Of a DNA stretch of 64,000 nucleotides, positions 44,588 to 54,710 are shown in pieces. Position 1 is the first letter of the stretch, and each line of letters begins with the position of its first letter. The stretch is from Leuconostoc citreum. GTDB lineage: Bacteria > Bacillota > Bacilli > Lactobacillales > Lactobacillaceae. The stretch lies in NCBI RefSeq assembly GCF_004354555.1, contig NZ_PUFH01000004.1, forward strand, positions 186,001 through 250,000, in the 5' to 3' direction. A program made the translations under genes and the position numbers. The notes beneath the pieces are model-generated. The model saw nothing but the letters and a program-made list of their open reading frames with translations. It was not told where the DNA came from and ran no database searches.

Positions 44588-44612
44588 TAACTAGACTACC
44601 TCGCAGATAATT

Positions 44613-45755
44613 ATGGCAAAGTTACTGAAAAATATTGATTTATATACGGGTTATCAACATATAGCAGATGCCTATGTGCGTTTCACGGATGTTATACAAG
44701 ATGTTGGCTATATGGTAGATTTTTCAGAGCAAGCAGATGATGAGCTAATTGCGGAGGCAACAGGACGATTGGTTGTCCCAGGATTTATTGATGTCCACAA
44801 ACATGGTGGCTATGGTTTAGATACGATGGATGGTGATCCAGATAAATTAAATAACATGGTTAATTTGATGGTTACTGAAGGGATTACATCATTATTTCCC
44901 ACAACAATCACGCAATCGCCCGAGAACATTGAGCGCGCACTTGTCACAATTAATCAGGTTGCAAAAAAAAATCCTGTGATTCAGGGCATTCATTTGGAAG
45001 GACCGTTTATTAATAAAGTCTTTATGGGCGCACAACCAGAAGAATACATTATTAATCCGAATACGGCTTTACTTAAAAAGTGGTATGCTTTATCAGGTGA
45101 ACGCATTCGGCTAGTGACCTATGCACCAGAAAATGGCGGCATTCCTGATTTTGAAGCATTTATGTTGGCACATCGTATTGTTCCTTCTATTGGACATTCT
45201 AATGCTACACGCGCACAATTGTGCCATTCACGAGCAACGCATATCACGCATCTGTATAATGCCCAACGGCCATTACATCATCGTGAGCCAGGTGTCACCG
45301 GGCATGGTATGATAGAAGAAGCAATTACTGGTGAGCTAATTGCTGATGGTTTCCATATTACCCCTGACATGTTGGAGTTGGCTTTTCGCTTGAAGGGTGC
45401 GCAACGACTTGAATTAATCACTGATTCAATGCGTGCTGAAGGTTTAGGTGATGGTATCTCAGAACTTGGTGGTCAAAAAGTCACCGTAAAGGATAAACAA
45501 GCACGTCTAGATAATGGTCATTTAGCTGGGTCAGTCCTAGCTTATGATGATGCCTTCCGTAATATTCAAACGATGACTTCAGCCAGTATTCAAGACGCGG
45601 TGCAGATGAGTTCTGTTAACCAGGCACTTGAATTTGGATTAACACAAAAAGGGCATCTCGCGATTGGTAAAGATGCTGATTTCAATTTATTTAATAAGAA
45701 GGATATGCGATTACAGGCGACTTACTCAATGGGTCGCCGCTTTGCAAGGGAATAA
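44613..45755 (+). CDS. nagA: N-acetylglucosamine-6-phosphate deacetylase
   Basis: The 380-residue amidohydrolase removes acetate from GlcNAc-6-phosphate, feeding amino-sugar use and wall recycling. Metal-site and substrate motifs are GFIDVHKHGGYGLDTMDG (near residue 56), GIHLEGPFIN, PSIGHSNAT, HLYNAQRPLHHREPG and the catalytic Asp in ITDSMRAEGLGDG. No in-frame start or Shine-Dalgarno site exists between TAG 44592 and ATG 44613, which is unusual. The stop overlaps the start of nagR (TAATG). Confidence 0.92.
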   Translation: MAKLLKNIDLYTGYQHIADAYVRFTDVIQDVGYMVDFSEQADDELIAEATGRLVVPGFIDVHKHGGYGLDTMDGDPDKLNNMVNLMVTEGITSLFPTTITQSPENIERALVTINQVAKKNPVIQGIHLEGPFINKVFMGAQPEEYIINPNTALLKKWYALSGERIRLVTYAPENGGIPDFEAFMLAHRIVPSIGHSNATRAQLCHSRATHITHLYNAQRPLHHREPGVTGHGMIEEAITGELIADGFHITPDMLELAFRLKGAQRLELITDSMRAEGLGDGISELGGQKVTVKDKQARLDNGHLAGSVLAYDDAFRNIQTMTSASIQDAVQMSSVNQALEFGLTQKGHLAIGKDADFNLFNKKDMRLQATYSMGRRFARE

Positions 45756-46465
45756 TGATGACAAAATCCGCCACACCACGTTATATTCAAATTCACAATC
45801 AAATAAAAGCGCGAATTGAAGCCGGCGAATGGCAGTCCGAAAAACGGCTGCCGGCTGAACGTGAGTTGGCGGAAACATTTGGCGTATCACGAATGACGCT
45901 AAGACAAGCTATTCAAACACTGGTAGATGAAGGCATACTTGAACGTAAAGTTGGTTCTGGGACTTATGTTGCCGAGCAGAAAGTAGCCGAGCGTGCTTTA
46001 GGGATGACTAGTTTTACGGAATTGATGTCAGCGACTGGACGTGTAGCAAAAACACAAACAATCAGTTATAAAATGACTTCACCCTCGGCCTCAGAAATGG
46101 CACAACTGGATTTATCAGAAAATGATGAAGTGTTGGTCATGGAACGCTTGAGAATGGGGGATAACGAACCAATTTTGCTGGAACGGGCAACGGTGCCCGC
46201 AACACTTGTGCATGGCTTTTCGCGCCATGATCTAACGGAGTCGTTGTATCATACTTTAGCAAAAGCGGGTATCAAACCAGGCCGAGCTGAGCAGACGATA
46301 TCAGCCAGCCTAGCCAATGAACGTTTATCGGAATTATTACAAATTAAGCGCGGGGATGCTATTTTAAGTGTACGTCAAGTGTCATTTGACCAAAATGACC
46401 GTCCCTTTGAATATGTGAGATCGTATTATGTTGGTGAACGATTTGAGTTTAAATTAGCACGTTAA
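45755..46465 (+). CDS. nagR: GntR-family regulator of amino-sugar use
   Basis: The 236-residue repressor has a GntR winged helix (RLPAERELAETFGVSRMTLRQAIQTLVDEG, about residues 30-60, then GSGTYVAEQ) and a UTRA domain (about 85-230). In the NagR/YvoA group GlcNAc-6-phosphate or glucosamine-6-phosphate relieves binding. Overlap with nagA and a dre-like operator at the nagA promoter support the name and suggest autoregulation. Confidence 0.88.
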   Translation: MMTKSATPRYIQIHNQIKARIEAGEWQSEKRLPAERELAETFGVSRMTLRQAIQTLVDEGILERKVGSGTYVAEQKVAERALGMTSFTELMSATGRVAKTQTISYKMTSPSASEMAQLDLSENDEVLVMERLRMGDNEPILLERATVPATLVHGFSRHDLTESLYHTLAKAGIKPGRAEQTISASLANERLSELLQIKRGDAILSVRQVSFDQNDRPFEYVRSYYVGERFEFKLAR

Positions 46466-46497
46466 AAAAGCCTTGGTTATACACCAAGGCTTTTTAT
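46466..46497. terminator. shared terminator of nagR and metI
   Basis: AAAAGCCTTGGT and ACCAAGGCTTTT pair around TATAC, with A and T runs at either end. The metI stop lies at the edge. Confidence 0.88.
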
Positions 46498-47189
46498 TTA
46501 TGACTGAGCTTTTTAGCTAGGAAATCCCCAACTAATTGGACAATTAAGACAAAAATCAATACAAGAATTGTTGCTACCCATGTCGTATCTGAAGCAAAGC
46601 GATTATAGCCATACGAGATAGCCATATTTCCAAGCCCACCGGCACCAATTGCGCCAGCCATAGCGGTTAAACCAATTAAGCTGATTAGTGTTACAGTTGA
46701 CACACGAATAATTTCTGAACGACCTTCGCGTAAATAAACACCAAATACAATATCCCAAAATGAGGCGCCAACTGCTTGTGCAGCTTCGACAATGCCGCCA
46801 TCTACTTCAGCTAATGCTACTTGTACTTGACGTGCATAAAAGGGAAAGACACCCAATGATAAAGGTACTAATGCAGCAGTTGTACCAATTTGTGTACCGA
46901 CAATTAGTTTCGTGAAAGGTGCGATAGCAGCCAGCAAAATAATGAATGGCACGGCACGGAATATTGAAACGACTTTATCAAAGAGCCAGAATAGAGCCCG
47001 ATTTGGGGCGATACCATTTGGTGCAGTAATAACCAAGCCAATACCAAAAATCAAGCCCAGCAAACCGCCAAATAATGCAGACCAAAAGGTCATGAATAAT
47101 GTTTGTGTAATAGCAGTTAGCCAACCGGTATCGCCGGTCCAACCTTGATAAACGACGTTAGGAAATGTTTGTGTAAACCATTGGCTCAT
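46494..47189 (-). CDS. metI: methionine ABC transporter permease
   Basis: The 231-residue permease has five to six membrane helices and the coupling motif [23 protein letters not shown] near residue 140, with [21 protein letters not shown] near 185, as in MetI. It moves methionine delivered by MetQ. Its ATG overlaps the stop of metN (ATGA). It is the last gene of the T-box operon. Confidence 0.93.
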   Translation of the reverse strand: MSQWFTQTFPNVVYQGWTGDTGWLTAITQTLFMTFWSALFGGLLGLIFGIGLVITAPNGIAPNRALFWLFDKVVSIFRAVPFIILLAAIAPFTKLIVGTQIGTTAALVPLSLGVFPFYARQVQVALAEVDGGIVEAAQAVGASFWDIVFGVYLREGRSEIIRVSTVTLISLIGLTAMAGAIGAGGLGNMAISYGYNRFASDTTWVATILVLIFVLIVQLVGDFLAKKLSHK

Positions 47190-48271
47190 AGTGTTGAACC
47201 TCCTTTAAGAACTTCTACTTCGACATGATGATCAGCTAGTGTTGATATGGCTGATTTGACTTGTTCTGCATGACCAGAAAGTACAACCAGTAAAGACCCT
47301 ACCGGCGTATCCTGCAAAATTTCAATATTACCATATAAAATATTGGCCGTGACATTGAAATCGCGGAATAATCCAGTAATTAGTGGTTCGTCTGTCGTAT
47401 CACCCACGTAGGATAAGCGAACAAAGACCTCGTCTGACTTTAAGTTTTGAACGAGTGGTTGGAAAGAAATTGTCTCGATAGCTTTATCAATATTAGTTGC
47501 TGTTTCGATAAATTCCTTAGTCAGTTGTTCAGTTGGTTGTGCAAAAATTTCTAGTAGTGAACCGCGTTCTATAATTTCACCATTTTGCATCACGGCAACT
47601 TTGTTGGCAATTTCTTTTACTGCCTGCATTTCGTGTGTGATTAAGACAATCGTTAGACCAAGTTCTACGTTTAATTTTTTCAAAAGTGCAAGAATTTGGT
47701 TGGTTGTCTTCGGGTCAAGAGCTGAAGTGGCTTCGTCTGAAATCAGTATTTCCGGATCATTAGCCAATGCCCGCGCAATGGCAACGCGCTGTTTTTGTCC
47801 ACCCGATAGTTGTGAGGGATATTGTTCAGCACGGTCTGTTAAATCGACTAAGGCAAGTAATTCTTTAACTTTTGCGTCTTTTTGTGCTTGGGACAACGAA
47901 CTGTGTTGTAGGGCGAAGGCAACGTTTTCGGTAACGGTACGTTCGTTTAGTAAATTAAAGTGCTGAAAAATCATACCAATTTTACGGCGACGATTGCGTA
48001 AATCTTTTGCTGAAATATGTGTTTTAGCCCCTGCTTCTGTATCAGCTTTGAAAAATGTTTCGTCGTTAACAACAACAGAACCGCTAGTTGGCTCTTGTAA
48101 CAAATTGATAACGCGAACAAGAGTTGATTTACCGGCACCCGAATAACCAACGATACCATAAACATCCCCACGTTCGATGTGAACAGAAACATTTTTTACC
48201 GCGTTGATTGTTCGTTTTTTTTGGTGAAAGGTAACATTAATATTATCTAGTGCAATAATTGGTTGGCTCAT
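47186..48271 (-). CDS. metN: methionine ABC transporter ATP-binding protein
   Basis: The 361-residue ATPase has Walker [10 protein letters not shown] (near residue 41), signature [11 protein letters not shown], Walker [14 protein letters not shown]-loop LITHE, and a C-terminal NIL domain (about 280-355) that binds methionine and inhibits transport when the cell is full. Motifs and fusion fit MetN. It follows the M20 peptidase gene by 12 bases. Confidence 0.93.
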   Translation of the reverse strand: MSQPIIALDNINVTFHQKKRTINAVKNVSVHIERGDVYGIVGYSGAGKSTLVRVINLLQEPTSGSVVVNDETFFKADTEAGAKTHISAKDLRNRRRKIGMIFQHFNLLNERTVTENVAFALQHSSLSQAQKDAKVKELLALVDLTDRAEQYPSQLSGGQKQRVAIARALANDPEILISDEATSALDPKTTNQILALLKKLNVELGLTIVLITHEMQAVKEIANKVAVMQNGEIIERGSLLEIFAQPTEQLTKEFIETATNIDKAIETISFQPLVQNLKSDEVFVRLSYVGDTTDEPLITGLFRDFNVTANILYGNIEILQDTPVGSLLVVLSGHAEQVKSAISTLADHHVEVEVLKGGSTL

Positions 48272-48283
48272 AGAGTTACTCCC

Positions 48284-49636
48284 TTAGTGATTTATGATTT
48301 TATGTTTTGACTCATTGTAGCTGTTAATAAGCGCTTTGATGACATCAATATGCTCGTTATAGTCCGATAAACGAACATTTTCATTTGGCGCGTGATCATA
48401 TGTTTGCGCATAACCAATGCCTAAACTGGCAATTGGTGCTTGCAGCGCATCGTGAATAATGGCCATTGGTCCAGTCCCAGGGGAGGTTGGCATCACACTT
48501 GGTTCAGCATGGTAGTATTGTCTGGCAACATTAATCACGCGTGCAATTTCTGGGTGAGACATGTCGCTTCGGTAACCCGGCTGTCCCAATGTCATAGTCA
48601 ATGTGATATCTGGAAAACCTTGCGAGACTAGGTGATTATTGATATGTTGAATCGTTGACTCTGGGGACATATTTGGCACTAGTCGTGATTCCAATTTAGC
48701 ATGAGCTTGCGCTGGTAAAACTGTTTTGACGCCTTTACCATTATAACCCGAGATTAAGCCTTCAATGCTAATTGTTGGTTGAAAGTACAAGATTTCTTTA
48801 AAATCAGCATCATAGCGATTAGTATATAGTGGTGCGTTCAGGCTGTATTTCTCAATGAGAGATTCAGGTGTAATTGGTAGCGCAGCGACTAAATCTTTTT
48901 CACGCTGATTAGGCGGCAACACGTCGTCAAAAAAATGTGGAACGATAATGCGACCGTGTTTATCGAACAGTGTCGCAATGGCTTGCGACAAGCGTATTGC
49001 TGCGGAATCGACAACGCCTGCTAACGAAGAGTGTAAGTCAGTATTAGCTGTTGTGACAGCTAAGTCAAAAGTGACGATGCCTTTATTACCACCAAAAATT
49101 TCAAGTACACCGTCATCGTTTTTACCACCGGATTCCCAAATAACTAAGTCAGCAGTTAAACCTTGCGTATGCTTAATCAGGTATTCTTGTAAGTAACGAG
49201 AGGCCGTTTCCTCTGAACCTTCAACAATAAAAACAATGTTAACTGGTAATGTCTCATGTTCATCGATATATTCTGCAACAGCAGCCATCCGTGCAGTGAG
49301 ATTACCCTTATCATCGTCGACACCACGGCCAAATAATTTATCATCATGTGATGTCAATGACCATGGATCAGTTTGCCATAATGCCAGTTGCTCGGCGGGT
49401 TGCACATCATAATGATTATATATCACGATAGTTTGCGCATCTGGATGGGGACTGTGTAATTGGGCCATGATGAATGGTGCAAAGTAAGTGTCATCATAAA
49501 TGACTTCAGCGCCGAGTAATCTAAAAGCATCAGCGATACAAGTTGCTGCCTCTGGTAGATGCGATTGTTGCGCCGAAACACTAGGAATAGCGATTAATGT
49601 TTTTAAAAGATTGAGATAATGATCACGAATAGACAC
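48284..49636 (-). CDS. M20-family dipeptidase/peptidase
   Basis: The 450-residue zinc peptidase of the M20 family has YNHYDVQPA (metal His, near residue 78), GRGVDDDKGN (bridging Asp), VEGSEE (catalytic Glu and metal Glu), a lid domain and AQTYDHAPNENV with the last metal His. It probably hydrolyses dipeptides in the cytoplasm. Placement between metQ and metN under a Met T-box suggests release of methionine from imported peptides, but the specificity is inferred. Confidence 0.87.
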   Translation of the reverse strand: MSIRDHYLNLLKTLIAIPSVSAQQSHLPEAATCIADAFRLLGAEVIYDDTYFAPFIMAQLHSPHPDAQTIVIYNHYDVQPAEQLALWQTDPWSLTSHDDKLFGRGVDDDKGNLTARMAAVAEYIDEHETLPVNIVFIVEGSEETASRYLQEYLIKHTQGLTADLVIWESGGKNDDGVLEIFGGNKGIVTFDLAVTTANTDLHSSLAGVVDSAAIRLSQAIATLFDKHGRIIVPHFFDDVLPPNQREKDLVAALPITPESLIEKYSLNAPLYTNRYDADFKEILYFQPTISIEGLISGYNGKGVKTVLPAQAHAKLESRLVPNMSPESTIQHINNHLVSQGFPDITLTMTLGQPGYRSDMSHPEIARVINVARQYYHAEPSVMPTSPGTGPMAIIHDALQAPIASLGIGYAQTYDHAPNENVRLSDYNEHIDVIKALINSYNESKHKIINH

Positions 49637-49699
49637 TGGCTTCCCCCTTTTTTGTGATGAAGTTATGTACCTGCAAACTTAGTTTGCAGATGAGTGGGA

Positions 49700-50542
49700 C
49701 TATTTTTTATAATCCCAAACAGTGATTTCAGCTGAACCATAATATTTCTTAACAAGCGCCTTTGTTTTATCAGTTTGTAGTGATTTCACAACATCCTTAT
49801 AAATTTGCTTATCTTTATCTTTCTTATTGGCAGCGATGAAGTTAAAGTATTGCTCTGAATCTTTGTTTAAACGTTCAATGTAGATAGCTGTGTCAATATT
49901 TAACTTGGCAGATTTAGCAAAGTTTGTGTTAACTACGGCAGCACCAACCTTTGGATCTTTTAATGATGAGGGTGTTTGTGAGCCATCGACGGGCGTAATT
50001 TTAAGATTCTTAGGGTTGTCAATAATATCTTTAGGCGTAGCTTTGTCAGTCTCTTTAATCTTAATTAAACCGGCATCTGCTAATAAGTGAATGCCACGAT
50101 TTTCGTTGGTAGGATCATTAGCAACTGTGATTTGCTCGCCATCTTTAATATCTGAAACATGTTGATACTTATCTGAATAAATGCGCAATGGTGTTGTCCA
50201 TGTGTCACCAATCGATACAATGTCTGTCTTATATTGTGCATTCCAGTTTGCTAGATAAGGGTAATTTTGGAATGCATTTAAATCAATATCACCAGCAGAT
50301 AGCGCTTTATTGGGCTGAAGGTAATCTGTAAATTTCTTTGTTTTTAAAGTAATACCATATTTATCTTTGGCTGTTTTAATGACAGATTTCCAAATTTCGT
50401 CTTCATTTTTGTCACCAGCCATCACACCAATTGTGACAGTTTTGTTCGCTTTTTGACTACCGTGACCACCAAAACTAAAATAAGCAGCAACAGCAATCAC
50501 AACGACGATGATACCGCCAATTAACCAATTCTTTTTACGCAT
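49700..50542 (-). CDS. metQ: methionine ABC transporter substrate-binding protein, copy 2
   Basis: The 280-residue NlpA/MetQ-family binding protein has the usual core: VTIGVMAGDKNEDEIWKSV, DLNAFQNYPYL, NDPTNENRGIHLLADAGLIK, AAVVNTNFA. The N-terminal segment is a basic stretch plus one long hydrophobic helix without a lipobox Cys; the whole protein has no cysteine. It must be held by an uncleaved helix or released, unlike lipoprotein MetQ. It follows copy 1 by 24 bases. Confidence 0.88.
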   Translation of the reverse strand: MRKKNWLIGGIIVVVIAVAAYFSFGGHGSQKANKTVTIGVMAGDKNEDEIWKSVIKTAKDKYGITLKTKKFTDYLQPNKALSAGDIDLNAFQNYPYLANWNAQYKTDIVSIGDTWTTPLRIYSDKYQHVSDIKDGEQITVANDPTNENRGIHLLADAGLIKIKETDKATPKDIIDNPKNLKITPVDGSQTPSSLKDPKVGAAVVNTNFAKSAKLNIDTAIYIERLNKDSEQYFNFIAANKKDKDKQIYKDVVKSLQTDKTKALVKKYYGSAEITVWDYKK

Positions 50543-50566
50543 AAATAAACTCCTTTTCTATTCAGC

Positions 50567-51412
50567 TTATTGCTTACTATCCCAAGCGGGTAATTCTGCA
50601 CCATCGTATACTTTTTTAATCACATCTTTTGTTGTTTGAGTTTGATAAGCTTTGACAACATTTTTTAGTACTTGTTTATCTTTATCCTTGTCATTTGCAG
50701 CAATAATGTTAACCCACTGATGAGAATCCTTATTGATTGGTTCTACAAAGATAGCCTTTTTATAATCAAGTCCAGCAGTGTCGGCGTAGGTACCATTCAC
50801 CACAGCACCTTGTACATCAGATAGTGTTCGTGCAGTTTGGTCAGCGGCTAACTCTTTAATTTTAAGTGATTTAGGATTTTTGGTGATATCCTTCACGGTA
50901 GCTGTTTTTAAGCCGGCTTTTAGATCAATTAGTCCCGCAGCCTTTAAGACGTAGAGTGAACGGCTTTCATTGGTAGCGTCATTTGGTACAGCAATGGTAT
51001 CACCCGCTTTGAAATCTGATACTTTTTGATAAGTGTTTGAGTAAAGTCGAATAGGGGAGATAACAGTATCACCGATCGCAACAATCTTATTGCCGGTTGC
51101 TTTGTTAGAGGCATCTAAGAAAGCATAATGCTGAAAGGCGTTGATATCTACTTCACCATCAGACAAGGCCTTGTTAGGCTGATTATAATCTGAGAATTGT
51201 TTGAATTTAAGTGTGATGCCGTATTTATCTTTAGCTGTTTTAGAAACTGAATCCCAAATAGACATGTCTTGCTTGGATCCAGACATAATACCAACTTTAA
51301 CCACTTTACCATCAGTTTGGTTTGACGCTGGTTTACCAAAACTCAGGTATCCGATGGCGCCAATAGCAATGATGGCAGCGCCACCAATCAGCCAGTTTTT
51401 TGTTTTACTCAT
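50567..51412 (-). CDS. metQ: methionine ABC transporter substrate-binding protein, copy 1
   Basis: The 281-residue MetQ/NlpA-family protein is clearly homologous to copy 2 but diverged. Motifs are VGIMSGSKQDMSIWDSV, DINAFQHYAFL, NDATNESRSLYVLKAAGLI, AVVNGTYA. It also lacks any cysteine and starts with a hydrophobic helix. GGGAGAA before ATG 51412 defines the start, while ATG 51439 is in frame but less well placed. It is the first gene after the T-box. Confidence 0.88.
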   Translation of the reverse strand: MSKTKNWLIGGAAIIAIGAIGYLSFGKPASNQTDGKVVKVGIMSGSKQDMSIWDSVSKTAKDKYGITLKFKQFSDYNQPNKALSDGEVDINAFQHYAFLDASNKATGNKIVAIGDTVISPIRLYSNTYQKVSDFKAGDTIAVPNDATNESRSLYVLKAAGLIDLKAGLKTATVKDITKNPKSLKIKELAADQTARTLSDVQGAVVNGTYADTAGLDYKKAIFVEPINKDSHQWVNIIAANDKDKDKQVLKNVVKAYQTQTTKDVIKKVYDGAELPAWDSKQ

Positions 51413-51476
51413 AATTGATTCTCCCAATAATATATTCATTTTAGAGATAGGCTAAGCAGCAGCAGTTAAACGAAAA

Positions 51477-51767
51477 AAAGCCGCTTCTGTATACCTAAAT
51501 ACAGAAGCGGCTAAATAGCGCGTTACCATTCTGAGTTGTCAGTTATTATTACTAATAACTTGCTCACTAACCATCGAGCATTGGGAGATGACCCTAGCTG
51601 AATGGTGTGCCCAGTAACGAGGGCCAAACCGTTGTCAACTAAATGGTAAACCAATTCGTCAACACCAATCACAGGTCATTTTCGCAATCGCACGCATGCT
51701 AATTTTCATCAACCATTAGCTTTCTGATTTTTGCTTAATTGCTACTTTTCTGCTCTACTTGTTTATC
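51477..51767 (-). ncRNA. T-box leader, methionine specifier
   Basis: On the minus strand the leader shows a stem I hairpin GCTAAT/ATTAGC with a GGTTGATG loop, a specifier region GAAAATGACCTG containing ATG at 51679-51677, and the T-box core AATGGTAACGCG at 51530-51519. A perfect terminator AGCCGCTTCTGTA/TACAGAAGCGGCT with T residues lies at 51511-51475. Uncharged tRNA-Met should allow read-through into metQ. The T-box core varies from the usual AGGGTGGTACCGCG, but position and context fit. Confidence 0.88.
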
Positions 51768-51820
51768 TCTAAAATCGTTAAACCTAATAATACATATCTC
51801 GATTATGTTTGTCAACTATT

Positions 51821-52489
51821 TTATTTCGTATTGTCAAAAATAAGGAGAAAAATACCAGTTAAAATAGCAGTCGAACCAAATAGTGTGTATTGTCCAAACC
51901 AAGGGACAAATAGTGTAGAAAGCAAGGCGCCAAAGAAGAACGCTAAAATAATTAGTGTAAATAGTCCAGCATTTCTCAAAGCAGCATGATCCTTGGTGTA
52001 AATAAAAGTCATGAGGTTTGCACCAACGTTACGCAGATTACCTGTTGACATCACACTTGTGAAAGGTAACCCTTGCACTTTAGGAAAAGCATCTAGTTGA
52101 ATCGCTAGAAAAAAGGAAAGCAAAGTGATATATGTGGTACTACTGATATGATGTGATAATATCACAACTAAAATGATACCGATGGTTTCAACGAGGATAC
52201 TGTGTTGTTGTGTCGATAACTGCTTAGGTTTGAAACGGTGCTTAATAATACCATTGAAAGCTGCGCCCAAAAGAAAAAATAAGATAGGCAAAATGAAGTT
52301 GACCGCACCTGTGTAATTGCCCTTGGCAAGCACGATGCCAGCCTGAATGATATTGCCTGTTTGCAAACTGGCGAAACGTTCACCATGAAATTGAAACGTG
52401 TAAGCGTCGACAAACCCAGAATTAGTGGCTAACAGTAGTGCAATCGGGAGGCGCTCGTGAATGGGGTGGTTAATCGTGTTTTCTGACAT
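51821..52489 (-). CDS. DUF1275 (YoaK-like) membrane protein
   Basis: The 222-residue protein has about six membrane helices, with the DUF1275 signature SGFVDAYTFQFHGERFASLQTGNIIQAG at residues 20-47 and GLPFTSVMSTGNLRN near 138. No function is established for this family; it is predicted to be a small integral membrane protein. It stands alone and ends just before the T-box leader region of the met operon. Confidence 0.85.
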   Translation of the reverse strand: MSENTINHPIHERLPIALLLATNSGFVDAYTFQFHGERFASLQTGNIIQAGIVLAKGNYTGAVNFILPILFFLLGAAFNGIIKHRFKPKQLSTQQHSILVETIGIILVVILSHHISSTTYITLLSFFLAIQLDAFPKVQGLPFTSVMSTGNLRNVGANLMTFIYTKDHAALRNAGLFTLIILAFFFGALLSTLFVPWFGQYTLFGSTAILTGIFLLIFDNTK

Positions 52490-52677
52490 AATTTTGTGGA
52501 CAGCAGCGCCGGTGTGATTCTTTTGGCCTGTGTCGATTCTCCGATAAAATTTACTTTTCTATTTTACGCTATTTTATGTGATACGTGGTGAAAACAATTG
52601 AAAATAGCATCATTAGAAACGGAAAAAACTTATTTTAGTCATCATATTTGTTATAATATGAGCAATGAGGAGAGCTA

Positions 52678-54528
52678 ATGAAAAAAATAATCACAATTAT
52701 CTTAACTATGATAACGACGTTTGTGATTGGCATCGGCATGGCGCAAGCCGATTATCAAATTACAAAATATCAACAGCACATCACAATTAATGAGGATGGT
52801 AGTGCTTTGATTGAAAAAGAGGTTCATTATCATTTTGATAAGCAGATGAATGGTATTTATCTTAATGAAACGTTAAAGGGGGCTGCTGACCAGAAACGCA
52901 ACTACACTTGGGGCGGATTAAAAGCTATTACTATATCTGACAATGGTGGACCTTTTAAATCTGTTCCGCCAATGGAAAAATCAGCAGTCATAGGCTACGT
53001 AGAAACGCAGCATCAGGACGAGGTGCAAGAAAAAGTTTACTATCCGATAAAAGCTGATAAACAATTAGTTGTCAAGTACCTTTACCAAATCAACAATCTT
53101 GTCGTTAATTGGGATGATGTATCAGAATTAAATTGGTTAGTGATTACTAACTGGGATGTGGCGTTACATGATGTTAAAGTGACCATGTCATTACCTCATC
53201 AACCCAGTCAAACTCTGAAAGCTTGGGTACACAATGATCAAGGAATACAAGGACGTGTAGCTATCAATAAGGACAAGTCACAGCTGACTGTTACCACAGA
53301 TGAAGTTGCACGCCATAAACGATTAGAATTAAGAAGTTATTTTGACAAAATGCAGACACCGCGTAATCAGAACAGCCAATCCGGTCAACGCGCTAAAGTA
53401 ATTTCAAATCAGGAAGCAGCAAAAACGATCAAAGCCTATCGCGCTTTGCAACGTGTTAAACTATTCGGATTAGTGGTATTGCCAATGGTAACGTTATTAT
53501 TACTACTTGCCATGCTAGGGTTTATGTATCATGTGAGACGAGCCATTAAGCAGGGAAAGCAAGCCAGCGGTGCCAGTCAACCGCCTGTGCATGTTTACGA
53601 TATTCCTAATGACTTGGGACCAGCAATTATTAATGCGCGTATTGATTATAAGGCTGATGTGTCAAAAGTGATTGTGGCAACATTATTAGATTTGGTCGCT
53701 AAGCATAAAATTACAATAGCATACACGCAAGTCACTGATGTTTCGCATGCGGTTTACAAAGTAATCAATGAAGATGGTTTGCAAAATTATGAGCGGACAT
53801 TTATTCGCATGATTTTTGGTCCATCGCGTGATAATGTGTTTCAATCTGAGTTTAAGCGACAAGATTCGGCTGTTTCTGACAGAATTCGGAAAGGTGTTGG
53901 CTTGTTCACGCAACAAATACGCAACCATGATGAGACAAAGGCGCTAATCAACCAAAAGCGCACAGATTATTATAATAATTTGAAAATCAGTCTCAATGGA
54001 TTGATTGGTTTTAGTGGCTTTATTATTTTTATCGCCAATATACTAATGGCCAATTATAGTGGTATTTGGCAAATATGGTTAGCTGCAGTGTTTGAACTGA
54101 TTATAAGTATTGCCATGTTTGGTATCGTTTATTATCAAAATACAACAGTATATAGTGTGCCCGATGGTTTTTCAGAAAAATGGGCATGGGACGGCTTTCG
54201 CTTGATGTTACATGATATTGCTAATTTGAAAGATAAAACAGTATTGGATGTGCAATTGTGGGATAAGTTACTGGCATATGCTGTGATATTTGGCGAAGCT
54301 AAAAAGGTGTCCCAAACTTTGAAATTATGGGCACAAGATGAAAACGTCGTTGTCCCTAATTTGCCACTCTATATGGTATACAGTAGTTTTGGTGTCGACT
54401 GGGCTGATAATTTAGCCCAGAATATCCAAACAAATAGTGCCTTTGAGAGTAACGTTTCTGGTGATGGGGGTAGTTTCTCTGGTGGTGGATTTTCAGGCGG
54501 TGGCGGCGGTGGCGGCGGTGCTTTTTAG
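52678..54528 (+). CDS. DUF2207 family membrane protein with Gly-rich tail
   Basis: The 616-residue protein has a signal peptide (residues 1-25, ending MAQA), an extracellular DUF2207 domain (about 25-230) starting ITKYQQHITINEDGSALIEKEV, one helix near 265-285, a cytoplasmic portion, two helices near 440-485, and a C-terminal tail of Ser, Gly and Phe ending in a run of Gly. This is the common layout of DUF2207 proteins in Firmicutes; no function is known. GAGGAG precedes the ATG. Confidence 0.85.
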   Translation: MKKIITIILTMITTFVIGIGMAQADYQITKYQQHITINEDGSALIEKEVHYHFDKQMNGIYLNETLKGAADQKRNYTWGGLKAITISDNGGPFKSVPPMEKSAVIGYVETQHQDEVQEKVYYPIKADKQLVVKYLYQINNLVVNWDDVSELNWLVITNWDVALHDVKVTMSLPHQPSQTLKAWVHNDQGIQGRVAINKDKSQLTVTTDEVARHKRLELRSYFDKMQTPRNQNSQSGQRAKVISNQEAAKTIKAYRALQRVKLFGLVVLPMVTLLLLLAMLGFMYHVRRAIKQGKQASGASQPPVHVYDIPNDLGPAIINARIDYKADVSKVIVATLLDLVAKHKITIAYTQVTDVSHAVYKVINEDGLQNYERTFIRMIFGPSRDNVFQSEFKRQDSAVSDRIRKGVGLFTQQIRNHDETKALINQKRTDYYNNLKISLNGLIGFSGFIIFIANILMANYSGIWQIWLAAVFELIISIAMFGIVYYQNTTVYSVPDGFSEKWAWDGFRLMLHDIANLKDKTVLDVQLWDKLLAYAVIFGEAKKVSQTLKLWAQDENVVVPNLPLYMVYSSFGVDWADNLAQNIQTNSAFESNVSGDGGSFSGGGFSGGGGGGGGAF

Positions 54529-54581
54529 CTGTGACACGGGGTTCAGCTTGCGTAGTTCACATGATTTTGATAAAATTAAAG

Positions 54582-54587
54582 TATAAT
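54582..54587 (+). promoter_or_regulatory. candidate -10 of the second ATPase unit
   Basis: TATAAT lies 12 bases before the manganese riboswitch. The -35 is unclear. Confidence 0.4.
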
Positions 54588-54598
54588 TAAATCATTCC

Positions 54599-54710
54599 TG
54601 AGGGAGTAACTGGCGGATTTTCCGCGATAATACCGTCAAAGCAAGTAATTTCAAAGAGATTACTTATATCGAACACTATGTTCCGGTACTATCTGAAACG
54701 GTGAGACTCA
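54599..54710 (+). ncRNA. yybP-ykoY manganese riboswitch, second copy
   Basis: TGAG (54599-54602) pairs with CTCA (54707-54710). The 5' loop is GGAGTAACTGGCG and the 3' loop is GGTGAGA, both fitting the conserved loops of the yybP-ykoY class. Between them lie a GCGGA/TCCGC hairpin and a long AAGTAATTT/AGATTACTT hairpin. The closing strand CTCA is shared with the terminator that follows, so Mn2+ binding should prevent termination and turn on the ATPase gene. Confidence 0.85.

Noticed and set aside
47601-47966. Plus-strand 121-codon frame inside metN
   Set aside because: Shadow of a well-supported ATPase gene on the other strand.
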